Assembly: GCA_002839445.1 (NCBI GenBank)
Contig: PGYB01000002.1
Span: 248,001 to 312,000, forward strand
DNA: 64,000 nt
Reading direction: 5' to 3'
Source: Candidatus Riflebacteria bacterium HGW-Riflebacteria-1
GTDB lineage: Bacteria > Muiribacteriota > Ozemobacteria > Ozemobacterales > Ozemobacteraceae
Shown here: one piece after another, positions 55,028-64,000 of the stretch
How positions within the stretch are numbered: the stretch's first letter is position 1
How the letters are laid out: each line of letters starts with the position of its first letter
Notes under the pieces: generated by a model
Database searches by the model: none
What the model was told of the DNA's origin: nothing
Seen by the model: the letters and a program-made list of their open reading frames with translations, nothing else
Program-made: the position numbers and the translations under genes

Positions 55028-55741
55028 TTAAGCTTCTGGATTCCTTTTATCCGGTGACAGCAAATATTTGTGGGCGAAAAGATAGGAGAGTATGGAAGTG
55101 ACGACCAGAACTTTGACAAATGTTCCCACCTGTGAGCCGACATCAATAAAAACTAATACCCCAAAGCCCAGTAAAAGGCCATAAGAGATGGAAAATGTTT
55201 TCTTCAATGAGGCGGTTTTTCCGGCAAAAAAGGCCCTGCCAAATACAAGGCGGGCTGCCAGAAAGAGCAGAAGTGGTGCCAGGCCCAGAGTAACAGCAGA
55301 TAACGCCTGCTTCGTTTCATGCTTATCTCTTTCTGCTCCTATTGCTTTCGCCCAGAGATCCTCATCCTGCTTTGCGTCTTCCAGAGAATATATCAGGTTT
55401 TCACGGGTGCCGTGGACACGGCACCTTACTGATAAACTGCCGTCAGCTTTTCGCTCAACGATATATTCCAGCGGTGCCGGTTGCCTGTGCGTCTCTGCCG
55501 GGCAGACGGGAAGACTTTCCAGCAGTTCTTTTTCAAGAAGTGGATAATCGCTGATTTTGTCGCCAGAACCCCGAATGCTTGCAGAACCGTCTTTCAGGAG
55601 CTCCAGTGCCTGCTCAAGCTTTGCCATAGATCCTGAACACTTTTTGGCTACGCGTGCATCCCAGGCGGGTCGGGAGCCGCTCAGTAGAGTATAAGATAAA
55701 ACCAGCAAAACTGTCACGACAGGTGTTGCCCAGATTCTCAT
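55028..55741 (-). CDS. Membrane protein, unknown
   Basis: A 237-residue protein. An N-terminal TM (about 5-21) is followed by an extracytoplasmic part of about 120 residues (LEYIVERKADGSLSVRCRVHG), then three TM segments (about 147-165, 180-200 and 205-225). It ends in a short basic tail. The middle part contains three Cys. I do not recognise a family. It ends next to the CRISPR-repeat scar and may have lost downstream neighbours. Confidence 0.65.
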   Translation of the reverse strand: MRIWATPVVTVLLVLSYTLLSGSRPAWDARVAKKCSGSMAKLEQALELLKDGSASIRGSGDKISDYPLLEKELLESLPVCPAETHRQPAPLEYIVERKADGSLSVRCRVHGTRENLIYSLEDAKQDEDLWAKAIGAERDKHETKQALSAVTLGLAPLLLFLAARLVFGRAFFAGKTASLKKTFSISYGLLLGFGVLVFIDVGSQVGTFVKVLVVTSILSYLFAHKYLLSPDKRNPEA

Positions 55742-55883
55742 AAAGATTCCTTTGTAAAACTATATCTGCTTAAAAGATAGCAGTTCATTATCTTTATGGC
55801 AACATGCTGAAAGCGTTGTTGCCTGATATATCTCAACATCGTCTGAATGTCGGCAAATTGAATACATTTTTCTGAATCTGGAT

Positions 55884-55889
55884 TATAAT
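55884..55889 (+). promoter_or_regulatory. TATAAT -10 box before 55930 gene
   Basis: Perfect TATAAT. No good -35 at 16-18 bases (a TTGAAT sits 20 bases upstream). It lies about 40 bases before the ATG. Confidence 0.4.
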
Positions 55890-55929
55890 AGCTCTGCTAT
55901 GAATGATTTTTATGTCTCAGGAGATACAG

Positions 55930-56400
55930 ATGAAGGCTCGCAATTTGATTCTGGTGTTTATCGTTCTTGTTATCGGCCTTGCCGTTGCTGCGTCAGCGCA
56001 GGTCAGAGAAATTCCCGAACCCTTGCTTGGTATCGAACTCGATGGCAACGATTTTAGAATAACTATCGCGCAAAAGGGTGGAACTTTTAAACATTCTTTC
56101 AGGTTCGACGTGCGCAAGAGCGGTGAAGAGCAGTTTGTAACCGTTGTCAGAATTTCCCGTGACGAATGCAAAATGGTGCCACAACGCGAAGTGCTGACAT
56201 TTACCGCTGAAGAAGTAGGCGTTGATCCAAGAAAACCTGTGTTTATCTCCAATTCGTTCGTCGGTTACGAATTTGGTGCCGATATGCGTCGTTATGACCT
56301 TGAAAAACAGGGCAATGAGAGCAAAAACGACGATTCCACCGCGCCAGCAACCCTTAAGGAAAAAGCGGCCGACGTTTTCAAAAAAATCGGCAACGACTGA
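55930..56400 (+). CDS. Small secreted protein, unknown
   Basis: A 156-residue protein with a signal peptide (MKARNLILVFIVLVIGLAVAASAQ). The mature part holds two beta-rich stretches and a Lys/Asp-rich tail. AGGAG 6 bases before the chosen ATG decides the start over an in-frame ATG 27 bases upstream. No family is recognised. The stop is 10 bases from the convergent next gene, so the two share little terminator space. Confidence 0.65.
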   Translation: MKARNLILVFIVLVIGLAVAASAQVREIPEPLLGIELDGNDFRITIAQKGGTFKHSFRFDVRKSGEEQFVTVVRISRDECKMVPQREVLTFTAEEVGVDPRKPVFISNSFVGYEFGADMRRYDLEKQGNESKNDDSTAPATLKEKAADVFKKIGND

Positions 56401-56410
56401 GCGAAAGACT

Positions 56411-57391
56411 TTATCTTTTACTGCGTAAGGTTTTGACGTAGCCGTTCCAGGCCTTTTGAATGTATTCTGGCAGTTTCTCTGGCGACCGCGGAGTGTCTGC
56501 TTCGATTGCAGTGGCGCTTGGCGCCGGCGAGAGTCTTGCGATCAGCCGGTCCTTGCCGTCTAGAACGTCAATTGTCATCGCACCCATGCGGCGATACTTG
56601 CGGAAGACGCGGCGGACAGTCGGGGGCGGTATCGCAACACGGTTACCGATAACCACCGGCGAAGTGCTGTGAACGATCATGCCGGAAACATCCATCGGTC
56701 GGATGTAAGAGGGTATTACATATTCATCGCGGTCAGCCACATAGTCGGCGAGAATCATTCTGAAATCAAGATCGCCGATGTTTTTGAGAAAGCGCGACAG
56801 GCTGTAATAGCGAGCGTCGCGAGCAATTCCGTTGAGATCCATTCCGCGCGGCCTGGTTTCCTGAATCACCATCACTATTGGCCCATACATTCTGGCGACG
56901 CCTATGCGCGGCGAGCAGAAGAGAAAGTGGGTCTCTGGGTCGGGAACTCCAGCCTTGACCGCTTCAAATGACTTGCCGCGGCGGTTTTCGTAAAGCTCGT
57001 TGGTTGAATCTACCGTAGTGAAAATCTGCTGCAGTATTTTGGTCTGCTCAAGTCGCGCCTTCTCGAAAGCCTGTTCTGGTGACATGCCGGCCTTCTCGTG
57101 TTTCTCGATCAGAGTGCGCAAGCCACGCGACTGATGGGTAAGATCGAGCATAAAGCGAAAGCCGAGCAGCTCGTCGCGGTCTATCTCGCCAGCCTTGCGC
57201 GAGCCGAAACCACGATACATTATCGAAAAATGACCGTTCTTGATGCGTCTGAGAGCAGTCGCCGAATTCATGGTGAACATTGAAATGGTATTGGCGTCGT
57301 AAGACTGCGCCATCAGGTCGGCCGCCGGATTAAATGCAACCAGCAGCAGGCAGAAAACCAGATAAGACCAGACAGACTTTGCAGATGACAT
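56411..57391 (-). CDS. Secreted protein, unknown
   Basis: A 326-residue protein with a signal peptide (about 1-29, cut near LMAQS). The mature part starts with a helical region (TMNSATALRRIKNGHF), then a mixed alpha/beta part with ETHFLFCSPRIG and YVIPSYIRPMDVSG. Its C-terminal part is Arg-rich. AGGG precedes the ATG. A single-gene unit with a promoter at 57435-57463. No family is recognised. Confidence 0.65.
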   Translation of the reverse strand: MSSAKSVWSYLVFCLLLVAFNPAADLMAQSYDANTISMFTMNSATALRRIKNGHFSIMYRGFGSRKAGEIDRDELLGFRFMLDLTHQSRGLRTLIEKHEKAGMSPEQAFEKARLEQTKILQQIFTTVDSTNELYENRRGKSFEAVKAGVPDPETHFLFCSPRIGVARMYGPIVMVIQETRPRGMDLNGIARDARYYSLSRFLKNIGDLDFRMILADYVADRDEYVIPSYIRPMDVSGMIVHSTSPVVIGNRVAIPPPTVRRVFRKYRRMGAMTIDVLDGKDRLIARLSPAPSATAIEADTPRSPEKLPEYIQKAWNGYVKTLRSKR

Positions 57392-57434
57392 ATTTTTTCC
57401 CTGTTTTCAGGCGTTGCTGTACAACAGCATCTTC

Positions 57435-57463
57435 AGTTTACGCTGCTCACGCCTTTTCGTCAA
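57435..57463 (-). promoter_or_regulatory. Promoter of 56411-57391 gene
   Basis: Minus strand TTGACG, 17 bases, TAAACT, about 45 bases before the ATG. Confidence 0.55.
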
Positions 57464-57481
57464 TGCCAGTTGCGATGTAAT

Positions 57482-57510
57482 AAAAAAGGCCGGAGTAAAC
57501 GTCCGCCGGC
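57482..57510 (-). terminator. Terminator-like hairpin without an obvious gene
   Basis: On the minus strand GCCGG...CCGGC closes a short stem, followed by six T. No minus-strand gene lies upstream of it within this gap, only non-coding sequence with one more small hairpin (GCAGCCA/TGGTTGC). Confidence 0.4.
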
Positions 57511-57557
57511 ATAAATCAGCTGCAACCAGACTGTGGCTGCATTGCCAGTTTTTTGAA

Positions 57558-57586
57558 TTGCGCAATATGACAAACTGATGTATACA
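57558..57586 (+). promoter_or_regulatory. Probable promoter of VWA gene
   Basis: TTGCGC, 17 bases, TATACA, about 50 bases before the ATG at 57635. Confidence 0.45.
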
Positions 57587-57634
57587 AGCCAGATAAAGTT
57601 GTGAGAGAGATACCAACGCCCAAAGGATTTAGTC

Positions 57635-60600
57635 ATGCACAAGGTTATTGCTTTATTTCTGATTTTCTGCCTGTTTTCGGCATATGTCCCGGTATATGCA
57701 GAAACGCTGACCGCTGAAAAGCCTGTTGAATTCAGCTTCAGCAAAGAAGACGATTCGGTTGCCATTGAACTGGCACACCCGGGTGATCGTTTGCTGGCCT
57801 TTGCCGTCGAGTTTTCAGAGCAGCTGGCCAGCGCCGGCATTGTCATGGAAGGCAACAGCACGGTTGAGGCCGGGCCGGTTGTCTGGAACAACAGTTTCAG
57901 CCGTGAAGTGTTTGCGCATGACGGTCCGGTAAGCGTTATCGACAACATGAAGCCGGCGCCGGGCAGTTGGAAACTGACAATAAAGCCAGTTGACGCACCG
58001 GTCAGCGGAAAAATCAAACTGATCGACCTCGGCGCGGTGACTAAAATCGAATATAGCGAAAAAACCGGAGCAATCAGGATCTGCAAGCCCGAGAACAGCG
58101 ACATTATCGCGCAGAGTGACGTCAGTCACCCGGATTTTCCCGGCTCTTCGCCTGAGTTTACCGGTTCGGTCACCGCCGATGGCGATGTGATGATCCCTCT
58201 GCCGGTCGGCTTTTACACGCTACATACTACTGGCCCGCTTATCAGCACGCTTCAGGCGCACATGATTCCGGTGCATGCCGGAAAAATAACTGTAATCGAA
58301 AACTGGCCAAAGATAATTCAGCCCGAAGGCGACAAAGACAGCGAAAAAGTGGCGGCCGCGCTTGCTTCGGGGACGCTGCAGCTAGAGCGCGAACTGAGAA
58401 TTCGCGCGGTAAAACTGCTGGCCGACGAACAGGTGGCGGTTCGCTTTGCCACCCCGAACTGGCAGGGCGTGATAAAAAAGGAAGAGCTCGAAGCCAGAGA
58501 AGGCGGTATGCATGCCGAAGTTCTCTCGGTCAGCAGCGTGGCGACGCCTTTGAGTCTGACCATTCTTCTCGACTCATCGGGCTCGATGAAAAAAGACATG
58601 AAGCTGGCGCTGGCTTCGGTCGAGCAGTTTATCAAACTTCTTCCTGAAGACAGCGAGATAGTGTTGGTCGATTTTGATACCAAAGCGCGCGAGCTCGCGG
58701 CCAAAGACCGCAGCGCTTTGCTCAAGGCATTGACAGCGGTTAAGGCTGACGGCGCGACCTGCCTGAACGACAGTGTCATGCTGGGCCTGCAGAAGGCTGA
58801 AGGAAAGAGCCGGCCGGCCGTTCTGCTCTTCACCGACGGTTTTGATGCCAACCATAACGATACCGGCCCCGGCAGCAAAACAAAGCCAGAAGAAATGTTC
58901 GCGGCAGTCAAAGCGGCTGATGTTCCGGTTTTTACCATCGGTTTCGGCAGCAAGCCTGATGAAGCAACACTCAGACGCCTCGCAACCCTTTCCGGCGGCT
59001 GTTATAACAAGGCCAACTCTGAAAACATCGCCAAGGTGTTTGCCGAGGTGGCTTCGATACTTGGCCGCGAACACGAGATGGTCTATCGCCGCCCCGGTGT
59101 GCGCGGCAATTCTGATGCTCCGGTGATCAGCGTCGTTCTAGACGTCAGCGGTTCAATGGACCTGCCGCCGAGCGAAGAAGGCTGCGATTACCGCATGGAA
59201 AAAGCCAAAGGCATTCTGCGCGACCTTTTCAGCAATCTGCCCGAAAACGCTATTGCCCAGCTGATGACCTATCAGCTATACATGAATGTTCCTCAGGTGT
59301 TTACCAGTGACAAGATGCAGCTTCTGGCCGGGCTGGCGCCGACCAGCGCTGGCGGTGGCACTGCGACGCTCGAAGCATTGCAGGCAGCATTCAAGACGCT
59401 CAATGGGATTCCTTCTGACCGAAAGTATCTGCTGTTCATAACCGACGCTGGTCTCGAACTCAACCCGGCCGCGGTTTCGCCTGATTATGAGGCGGTGCTG
59501 GGCAGTCTCAAAGATGCTGGCATTCAGACCACCTGGATCGGTATGGTAGATGACGGTGAGCGCGCGCCGTTTGATCTGGCGGCAAAACTGTGCAATGGCA
59601 AAGCAGTGGTATCAACCGATCTCGCCGCAGTTCGTGAAGCGGTCGAAAACTTTGGCAAAACCATTGTTACTGCTTCTGGCCCTGCCGATGCCCGAACGCC
59701 GGTTCAGCTCTCTTTCTGTCGCCGCGAAGACAACGGCCGTCTGTTGCTCATGAGTGCTGCTGAAAAAGCCGATTTGCCGCCGCCGCCAGTTGTCGACAAA
59801 GCCGCGGTAAATGGCCTGAAACTGACGTTTGCCGATATGCCGCCGCAGCTTGAACGCTACAGCCTCGACCTCAGTCAGTCACTCTATGGCAGCAGCAAAA
59901 CCCGTGATGAAACCGTTATCAGCCAGCGTCTGCCACTGAATGCTACGGTCAGTAACACTGCCATGCGCCTTACTGTCGACGAAATGCTGATCATGAGCAA
60001 ATTTCGTGGTCTCGGCGTCCCATGTATCGCTTTGAAGCTGCGCCTCGAAAACATCCTACCCGAGCAGACTGTAGAGGTTCTGTCGGGTTCTGATGCACAC
60101 CCGGCTGGCATTGTCGGCAACGCCGGGCAGAAGGGCAATACGGTTAAAATGGTGCCGCCATACCAGATTCCTGACGTTCGCATGCACTTTTTTGCGCGCT
60201 TCAACCAGCTCGCGGCGGTGCCAGTATCTGATCTGTCGTGGATCGTCGAAGATCCGCTGATTACGCCAGAAGACGAGAGTCTGTGTGTAGCCGCTGCTGC
60301 AGCGGTTGAAGGCTGGCTGGTTTTTGCATACAGCGATTCCGCCGTTCTTAAAAACGCTGCGCTCGACTTCTATGACACGGTTTATGGCAGTATTCGTCTG
60401 CCGTTAATCGGCATCAGTGAGCCGGCCGAAGATCTGGCCAAAGCGGCAAAGCTTCCCGAAACGGTTGGCGGCAACCTCTCTGCGGCATTTAAAATAAGTC
60501 TGAACGGTTATGCCGATCGCCCGCTGCCAGAACCACTGGAAAATTATATGCTGCGAGTGTTCGATCTGCAGATTACTTCGCAGGTGCAGGCCCTGCTCGA

Positions 60601-63304
60601 CATCGATCCTCGTGAGCGACTGTCGCTGCTTGTGCCGACCAGATACGGTGATCTTGTGCTGCCGCCGTCACTGCGCACCGCTGGCCTGCCGCTGGGCTGG
60701 CACCGGCCGGTCATGTTTCTGCCCGGTTCCGACAATTACCGTAAACAGGCTTACATTTTGCCAAAGAGCCTGGGGGAAAAGGTTAAAGGAACTTTGCGCG
60801 TTGATATTTCTGGAGGTGAATTGCTGCTGCCAGCTGGCGACAAGCCGGTTAAGGCTGACAAGCCGCTTGTCACCGGTAAAGGCGACAAAATCAGCATCGC
60901 CATCAATGCCTGTCGTTTTGAAAACATGAATATGTATCTTGATGTAACCTTGACTGATGAAAAAGATGGCGAAGGCACGGTTCTGGCCGTCTCAGAGATC
61001 TGTAGTCTCGAAGTTGCCGGCGAGAACTTTGCAGCAGCTGACGACACCGGAGAGTATCTATTCCAGCCGCGTGAGCAGGTCGAAGTCGCTGATGGCCACA
61101 GCCGGCGGTTTCTAATGGTAATCACCGGCCTGGAAGTCGATAAAATAGAGGGAGCCACGATCAAGTCTGCCTTGTTTGACCTCAATCTGTCGGTGACTGG
61201 CGACAAGATGGGGCAATTTGATGATTACATGCTGACTGGTGCTGATATCTGGCTTGCGCCGGCTGATGAGGACAACTCGATACGTTCTCTGGCCACTTCG
61301 ATCCATGCCGAGCGCGTTGCCCGCGGCTGGAAGAAAAAAGGCGCAGCTGGCGAACGCCAGGTTGTTTCTTCTGAAAAAGGCGGTTCGACAGACGCTGCCA
61401 CGCAGCAGTCGTCTGAAGGTGAGGTTGTTCTGCCCGCGCCTGATTTCAGATCGGTAGCTGATGCAAGACTGCAGGCAATGCTGAAGATGACTGAAGCTGA
61501 TTTCATTGCAGCACTGGGTGCTATTCGGTGTATTCCGGCAGAAAAGCTTTCGCTGCCGGCGATCTACGCGCCAGAGGCTGTTCTGGTGCAGAACTGGGGC
61601 ACTCCCGGCGATCTGCTCGCAATAGCGCGAATATACTATAAAGCGAACGGCGCGCTGGTTGCCGACCAACTCAAATACGCGAGCCTGACCGAGAAGGGCC
61701 GCGGTGAACTCGAAAAGCTCAGCGGCTGGAAGTCGGCGCTGGCGCAGCTTCCTGTGCTTACTGTCGGCAAGAGGCTGCTGGTTTTTCCCTTTTTTAAGGA
61801 GATTGCGGAAGTCAGCGAGCTAATCGAGTCTGATCTGGCGGAAGAACCTGCAGAAACAAGTCAGCCGGGCGCCGTAGTTTCGCTCAAACTCAGGGCAAGG
61901 TCAAAAAACTCTGACCAGGCTGCCATGATGGGGTCGATGGGTGACGCGCTTGCTGGCGGTGGCGATGATGACGGCATTCAGGAAATACCGCTGTTTGAAA
62001 GCACTATGCTCGATTTCGCCATGTGTTCGAAGTCGCCGATAGATATTTTCTACTTCACGCCTGACAATGGCAAGACGCTTTGTGTGTCGGCAGAAGCGGC
62101 ATACGGCAAGATCGACAACCTGCAGGAACCGGTATCACTCGCTGACTATGAGGTAGTCGAAGAAATCATTCAGATAAGGCTTGAAGAGCAGGTTCTCGAA
62201 TTTGTCAGACCTCTCGAAAAAGGCGTTGCAATCGTTGATACCTTCAGAAGTATCGCTTTGTGCATGCCAGATCTGACTGCCAGCGCAGCACAGGCTCTGG
62301 CCGATGACTTTAAGGCCAGAAAGACCTCTGAGGCACCTGGCACAAAGTCAACTGCCCGCTGGTTCGCCTGGTCGAAGATATATCAGTTTCTAGCTCTGCA
62401 CACAGAAGCTGAGGCTGAAGCTGCGCGAGAAACTGGCGTCAGAGCCGCCCGCCCGGGCGAGCGCATGCGCGTGATCATTCTTACCTTGAATGGCGAAGAG
62501 GGGCGGCTGCGAGCGGTTTTTGACCTGCGTCAGATCAACCCGGTCGTTCAGGGCGATGAAAAAGCGGTTAAGGCTTTCAATTTCTTCATGGGCATGGCCA
62601 ATACCATGATCGAAGAGCAGGTGATGGGCGGTGGCAGTCTGTTCAGTCGCTGGCGTACAACTGAAAACCAGAAGCTGATGGTCGTCGGTCCTGATGAGAT
62701 TTCTGATCTGATCGAAGGTCTGGCGAGCGAAAACCTGACAGAAGCCACGATAAATCTGCTGCAGCAGGCCGGCGAAAATGGGCAAGGTGTTATTTTTCCG
62801 ACGCTGGCGCCGATGATAGATGGCAAGCTGCGCCCGGCCTGGTTTGCCTTTAACCCGGTAACCTACGAAATGATCTCGGTTCTTGACAACGGTGCGCACG
62901 GTTCGCTGGTCGAAAAACCAATAACCGAGATCATCAGCGACGCGGCGAAATATTCAGTCGGCTTTCTCATTGGCACCAACGTGTCGCTCTGGTCGATGGT
63001 CACCTACTCAATTGTCTATGATGACCTGCGAAAAGTGGTGAAGGCCGCGAAAAAACTGAGTCTGGCTATTGCCGAGCAGATCAAGGATATCGGTAAGCCT
63101 CTGCATGCCCTGCTGCCCGAAATACCTGATTCATACACAGCTAAGGAAGTCGAGGCTTCAGTCGGCCCGGCCAGCATAAAAGTCGGTTTCGGCAATCTGT
63201 CAGCCGACGGCTTCAAGTTGATGACCAAGCCTTCGATCAGTTTCAACTTTAGCTATCAGTCAGGCTTTGAAGATGCCGTCAAACTCTATTTCAAAGGCAA
63301 CTGA
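57635..63304 (+). CDS. Giant secreted protein with two VWA domains
   Basis: A 1889-residue protein with a signal peptide (MHKVIALFLIFCLFSAYVPVYA). Residues 25-290 are beta-rich. VWA1 is about 300-475, with the metal site DSSGSM near 312, DGATCLNDS and LFTDGFD. VWA2 is about 495-670, with DVSGSM near 502, GGGTATLEA and LFITDAG. Both metal sites (MIDAS) look intact. Residues 690-1889 are unrecognised, with a Gly/Asp-rich stretch (ALAGGGDDDGIQ) and a hydrophobic stretch near 1785-1800. AAAGGA precedes the ATG. VWA domains bind proteins; partner and role are unknown. Confidence 0.8.
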   Translation: MHKVIALFLIFCLFSAYVPVYAETLTAEKPVEFSFSKEDDSVAIELAHPGDRLLAFAVEFSEQLASAGIVMEGNSTVEAGPVVWNNSFSREVFAHDGPVSVIDNMKPAPGSWKLTIKPVDAPVSGKIKLIDLGAVTKIEYSEKTGAIRICKPENSDIIAQSDVSHPDFPGSSPEFTGSVTADGDVMIPLPVGFYTLHTTGPLISTLQAHMIPVHAGKITVIENWPKIIQPEGDKDSEKVAAALASGTLQLERELRIRAVKLLADEQVAVRFATPNWQGVIKKEELEAREGGMHAEVLSVSSVATPLSLTILLDSSGSMKKDMKLALASVEQFIKLLPEDSEIVLVDFDTKARELAAKDRSALLKALTAVKADGATCLNDSVMLGLQKAEGKSRPAVLLFTDGFDANHNDTGPGSKTKPEEMFAAVKAADVPVFTIGFGSKPDEATLRRLATLSGGCYNKANSENIAKVFAEVASILGREHEMVYRRPGVRGNSDAPVISVVLDVSGSMDLPPSEEGCDYRMEKAKGILRDLFSNLPENAIAQLMTYQLYMNVPQVFTSDKMQLLAGLAPTSAGGGTATLEALQAAFKTLNGIPSDRKYLLFITDAGLELNPAAVSPDYEAVLGSLKDAGIQTTWIGMVDDGERAPFDLAAKLCNGKAVVSTDLAAVREAVENFGKTIVTASGPADARTPVQLSFCRREDNGRLLLMSAAEKADLPPPPVVDKAAVNGLKLTFADMPPQLERYSLDLSQSLYGSSKTRDETVISQRLPLNATVSNTAMRLTVDEMLIMSKFRGLGVPCIALKLRLENILPEQTVEVLSGSDAHPAGIVGNAGQKGNTVKMVPPYQIPDVRMHFFARFNQLAAVPVSDLSWIVEDPLITPEDESLCVAAAAAVEGWLVFAYSDSAVLKNAALDFYDTVYGSIRLPLIGISEPAEDLAKAAKLPETVGGNLSAAFKISLNGYADRPLPEPLENYMLRVFDLQITSQVQALLDIDPRERLSLLVPTRYGDLVLPPSLRTAGLPLGWHRPVMFLPGSDNYRKQAYILPKSLGEKVKGTLRVDISGGELLLPAGDKPVKADKPLVTGKGDKISIAINACRFENMNMYLDVTLTDEKDGEGTVLAVSEICSLEVAGENFAAADDTGEYLFQPREQVEVADGHSRRFLMVITGLEVDKIEGATIKSALFDLNLSVTGDKMGQFDDYMLTGADIWLAPADEDNSIRSLATSIHAERVARGWKKKGAAGERQVVSSEKGGSTDAATQQSSEGEVVLPAPDFRSVADARLQAMLKMTEADFIAALGAIRCIPAEKLSLPAIYAPEAVLVQNWGTPGDLLAIARIYYKANGALVADQLKYASLTEKGRGELEKLSGWKSALAQLPVLTVGKRLLVFPFFKEIAEVSELIESDLAEEPAETSQPGAVVSLKLRARSKNSDQAAMMGSMGDALAGGGDDDGIQEIPLFESTMLDFAMCSKSPIDIFYFTPDNGKTLCVSAEAAYGKIDNLQEPVSLADYEVVEEIIQIRLEEQVLEFVRPLEKGVAIVDTFRSIALCMPDLTASAAQALADDFKARKTSEAPGTKSTARWFAWSKIYQFLALHTEAEAEAARETGVRAARPGERMRVIILTLNGEEGRLRAVFDLRQINPVVQGDEKAVKAFNFFMGMANTMIEEQVMGGGSLFSRWRTTENQKLMVVGPDEISDLIEGLASENLTEATINLLQQAGENGQGVIFPTLAPMIDGKLRPAWFAFNPVTYEMISVLDNGAHGSLVEKPITEIISDAAKYSVGFLIGTNVSLWSMVTYSIVYDDLRKVVKAAKKLSLAIAEQIKDIGKPLHALLPEIPDSYTAKEVEASVGPASIKVGFGNLSADGFKLMTKPSISFNFSYQSGFEDAVKLYFKGN

Positions 63305-63323
63305 CCACTGCAGAAGCACGAGC

Positions 63324-63362
63324 AAGACCGGCGGCACACAGAGGTATGCCGCCGGTCTTTCA
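63324..63362 (+). terminator. Terminator after the VWA gene
   Basis: AAGACCGGCGGCA (63324-63336) pairs perfectly with TGCCGCCGGTCTT (63347-63359), followed by a short T tract. Confidence 0.8.
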
Positions 63363-63363
63363 T

Positions 63364-63393
63364 TTGAAAAAATAGCGGGTATTGATGTAATAT
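63364..63393 (+). promoter_or_regulatory. Sigma-70 promoter of the last gene
   Basis: TTGAAA, 18 bases, TAATAT, about 30 bases before the ATG at 63422. Confidence 0.55.
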
Positions 63394-63421
63394 CATGACA
63401 GATAACGGCGAGGAGGCTTTT

Positions 63422-64000
63422 ATGAGATTGAAACAACTGTGTTTTTTTCTGTTGGTAATGCTTGCTGTCTGCAGCGCCGGTCAGGCCGAAAACGCCTCTT
63501 TGCTGCCGGCTGACGCGGTGAACGTAAAGACGCAGACGGCGTCAGCGAACGATACAATGGTAATAATCGAGCAGACTGGTTTTGTGCCATATAAGGGGCA
63601 TAGCGGCAGCGATGCCAGCAACGCTTTTGAAACCGGCGAAGACGGCACCGAGTATGGCAACAACGAATATACCAGGGTAAGCCTGCGGCTGATGCAATAC
63701 AAGTCTGCGTTTAAAGCCGCATTTGACCAGATGCTGCAGATTGCGCATCCTTCGCTGGCACTGCAACAGGAAGAAGAAAGCGCCAAATCCGGCGGCACAC
63801 CGCACGGCGATATGCTGTTGGCGCGTTCGGTAAATCGCCTGCCGCTCTCTGACGGCGAAATGTTGCTGATAACCGATGTTATCAAGTGCGTTGACGCGCA
63901 GTATCCCAATTACGCGCTGACAACCTGGCAGTCTTACGCGGTAATCGGTTCAAGCATTATTAAGCTTTCAGGCTTCTATAACAGCACTGATGCCAAACTT
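63422..64000 (+). CDS. Secreted protein, N-terminal part (runs off window)
   Basis: The first 193 codons of an open frame that leaves the window at its right edge. It starts MRLKQLCFFLLVMLAVCSAGQAE, a signal peptide with a Cys that does not form a good lipobox. The mature part is mixed, with GEDGTEYGNNEYTRVSL and LLLITDVIKCVDAQ-like stretches. GAGGAGG before the ATG and the promoter above make the start clear. No family is recognised. Confidence 0.65.
   Translation, partial: MRLKQLCFFLLVMLAVCSAGQAENASLLPADAVNVKTQTASANDTMVIIEQTGFVPYKGHSGSDASNAFETGEDGTEYGNNEYTRVSLRLMQYKSAFKAAFDQMLQIAHPSLALQQEEESAKSGGTPHGDMLLARSVNRLPLSDGEMLLITDVIKCVDAQYPNYALTTWQSYAVIGSSIIKLSGFYNSTDAKL

Noticed and set aside
54900..55030. 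A CRISPR array
   Set aside because: Only one repeat is present. The sequence at one repeat-plus-spacer distance on both sides does not resemble the repeat, so it is listed as an orphan repeat and not as an array.
55028..55146. N-terminal 60 residues of the long peptidase ORF
   Set aside because: This stretch overlaps the end of an intact membrane-protein gene in another frame and has no match to the peptidase family, so the long ORF start was not accepted.
57460..58104. A 214-residue minus-strand ORF opposite the start of the VWA gene
   Set aside because: Antisense shadow: the VWA gene has a signal peptide, ribosome site and promoter, while this ORF has none and contains a terminator-like hairpin in its end.

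Overview
The window comes from a Gram-negative-type bacterium of roughly 50-53 % GC (estimated by eye) with a very high coding density. It is rich in type IV pilin-like proteins, HEAT and TPR repeat proteins and cyclic-di-GMP signalling. It also carries a CsaB-type pyruvyl transferase, which is usually associated with S-layer anchoring. This mixture resembles Candidatus Riflebacteria (Ozemobacteraceae-like) genomes. That assignment is an inference from gene content, not from a marker gene, because the window holds no rRNA or tRNA gene that I can see. Housekeeping promoters are of the sigma-70 kind: TTGnnn, a spacer of about 17 bases, then TATAAT or a close variant.

Layout. 1-3873 (minus): C-terminal processing protease, three pseudopilins and the start of a PilB/GspE assembly ATPase. 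4100-6997 (minus): ftsE-ftsX-envC-like cell-division module. 7254-14625 (plus): two PilT-family ATPases, a HEAT/TPR protein, a second HEAT protein, apt and a neuA-like cytidylyltransferase. 14674-17773 (minus): TPR protein and a GAF-GGDEF diguanylate cyclase. 18200-22646 (minus): a small Cys protein, pyrimidine-nucleoside phosphorylase, a dGTPase-like HD hydrolase and a chemoreceptor. 22781-25830 (plus): PAS histidine kinase and response regulator/PP2C phosphatase. 25802-30083: a MobA-like transferase, an AAA ATPase and several unrecognised proteins. 30087-33119 (plus): a DUF5693-CsaB fusion. 33191-34633 (minus): ahcY.

34857-45380 (plus) carries TPR, secreted and HEAT proteins, then a second pilin-like operon (a PilX/GspK-like 856-residue protein plus two prepilins). 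45355-53545 (minus) holds a membrane protein and then a carbohydrate locus: GH144-like glucanase with a CBM9-like domain, a solute-binding/permease fusion, a second permease and a GH3 beta-glucosidase. Its likely substrate is a beta-1,2-glucan, by inference. 53776-55146 is a scar region with a truncated Rpn-type gene, a 12-bp tandem repeat, a truncated ImmA/IrrE-like metallopeptidase and one orphan CRISPR repeat. 55028-64000 holds secreted or membrane proteins of unknown function, including a 1889-residue protein with two VWA domains.

The parts most worth a second look are the solitary type I-C-like CRISPR repeat read through by a truncated peptidase ORF, the retraction-ATPase/HEAT-repeat operon, the two unusual fusions (solute-binding protein with permease; DUF5693 with CsaB), the giant VWA protein and the second pilin operon. 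c-di-GMP is a plausible link between the diguanylate cyclase and the MshEN domain of the PilB-like ATPase.
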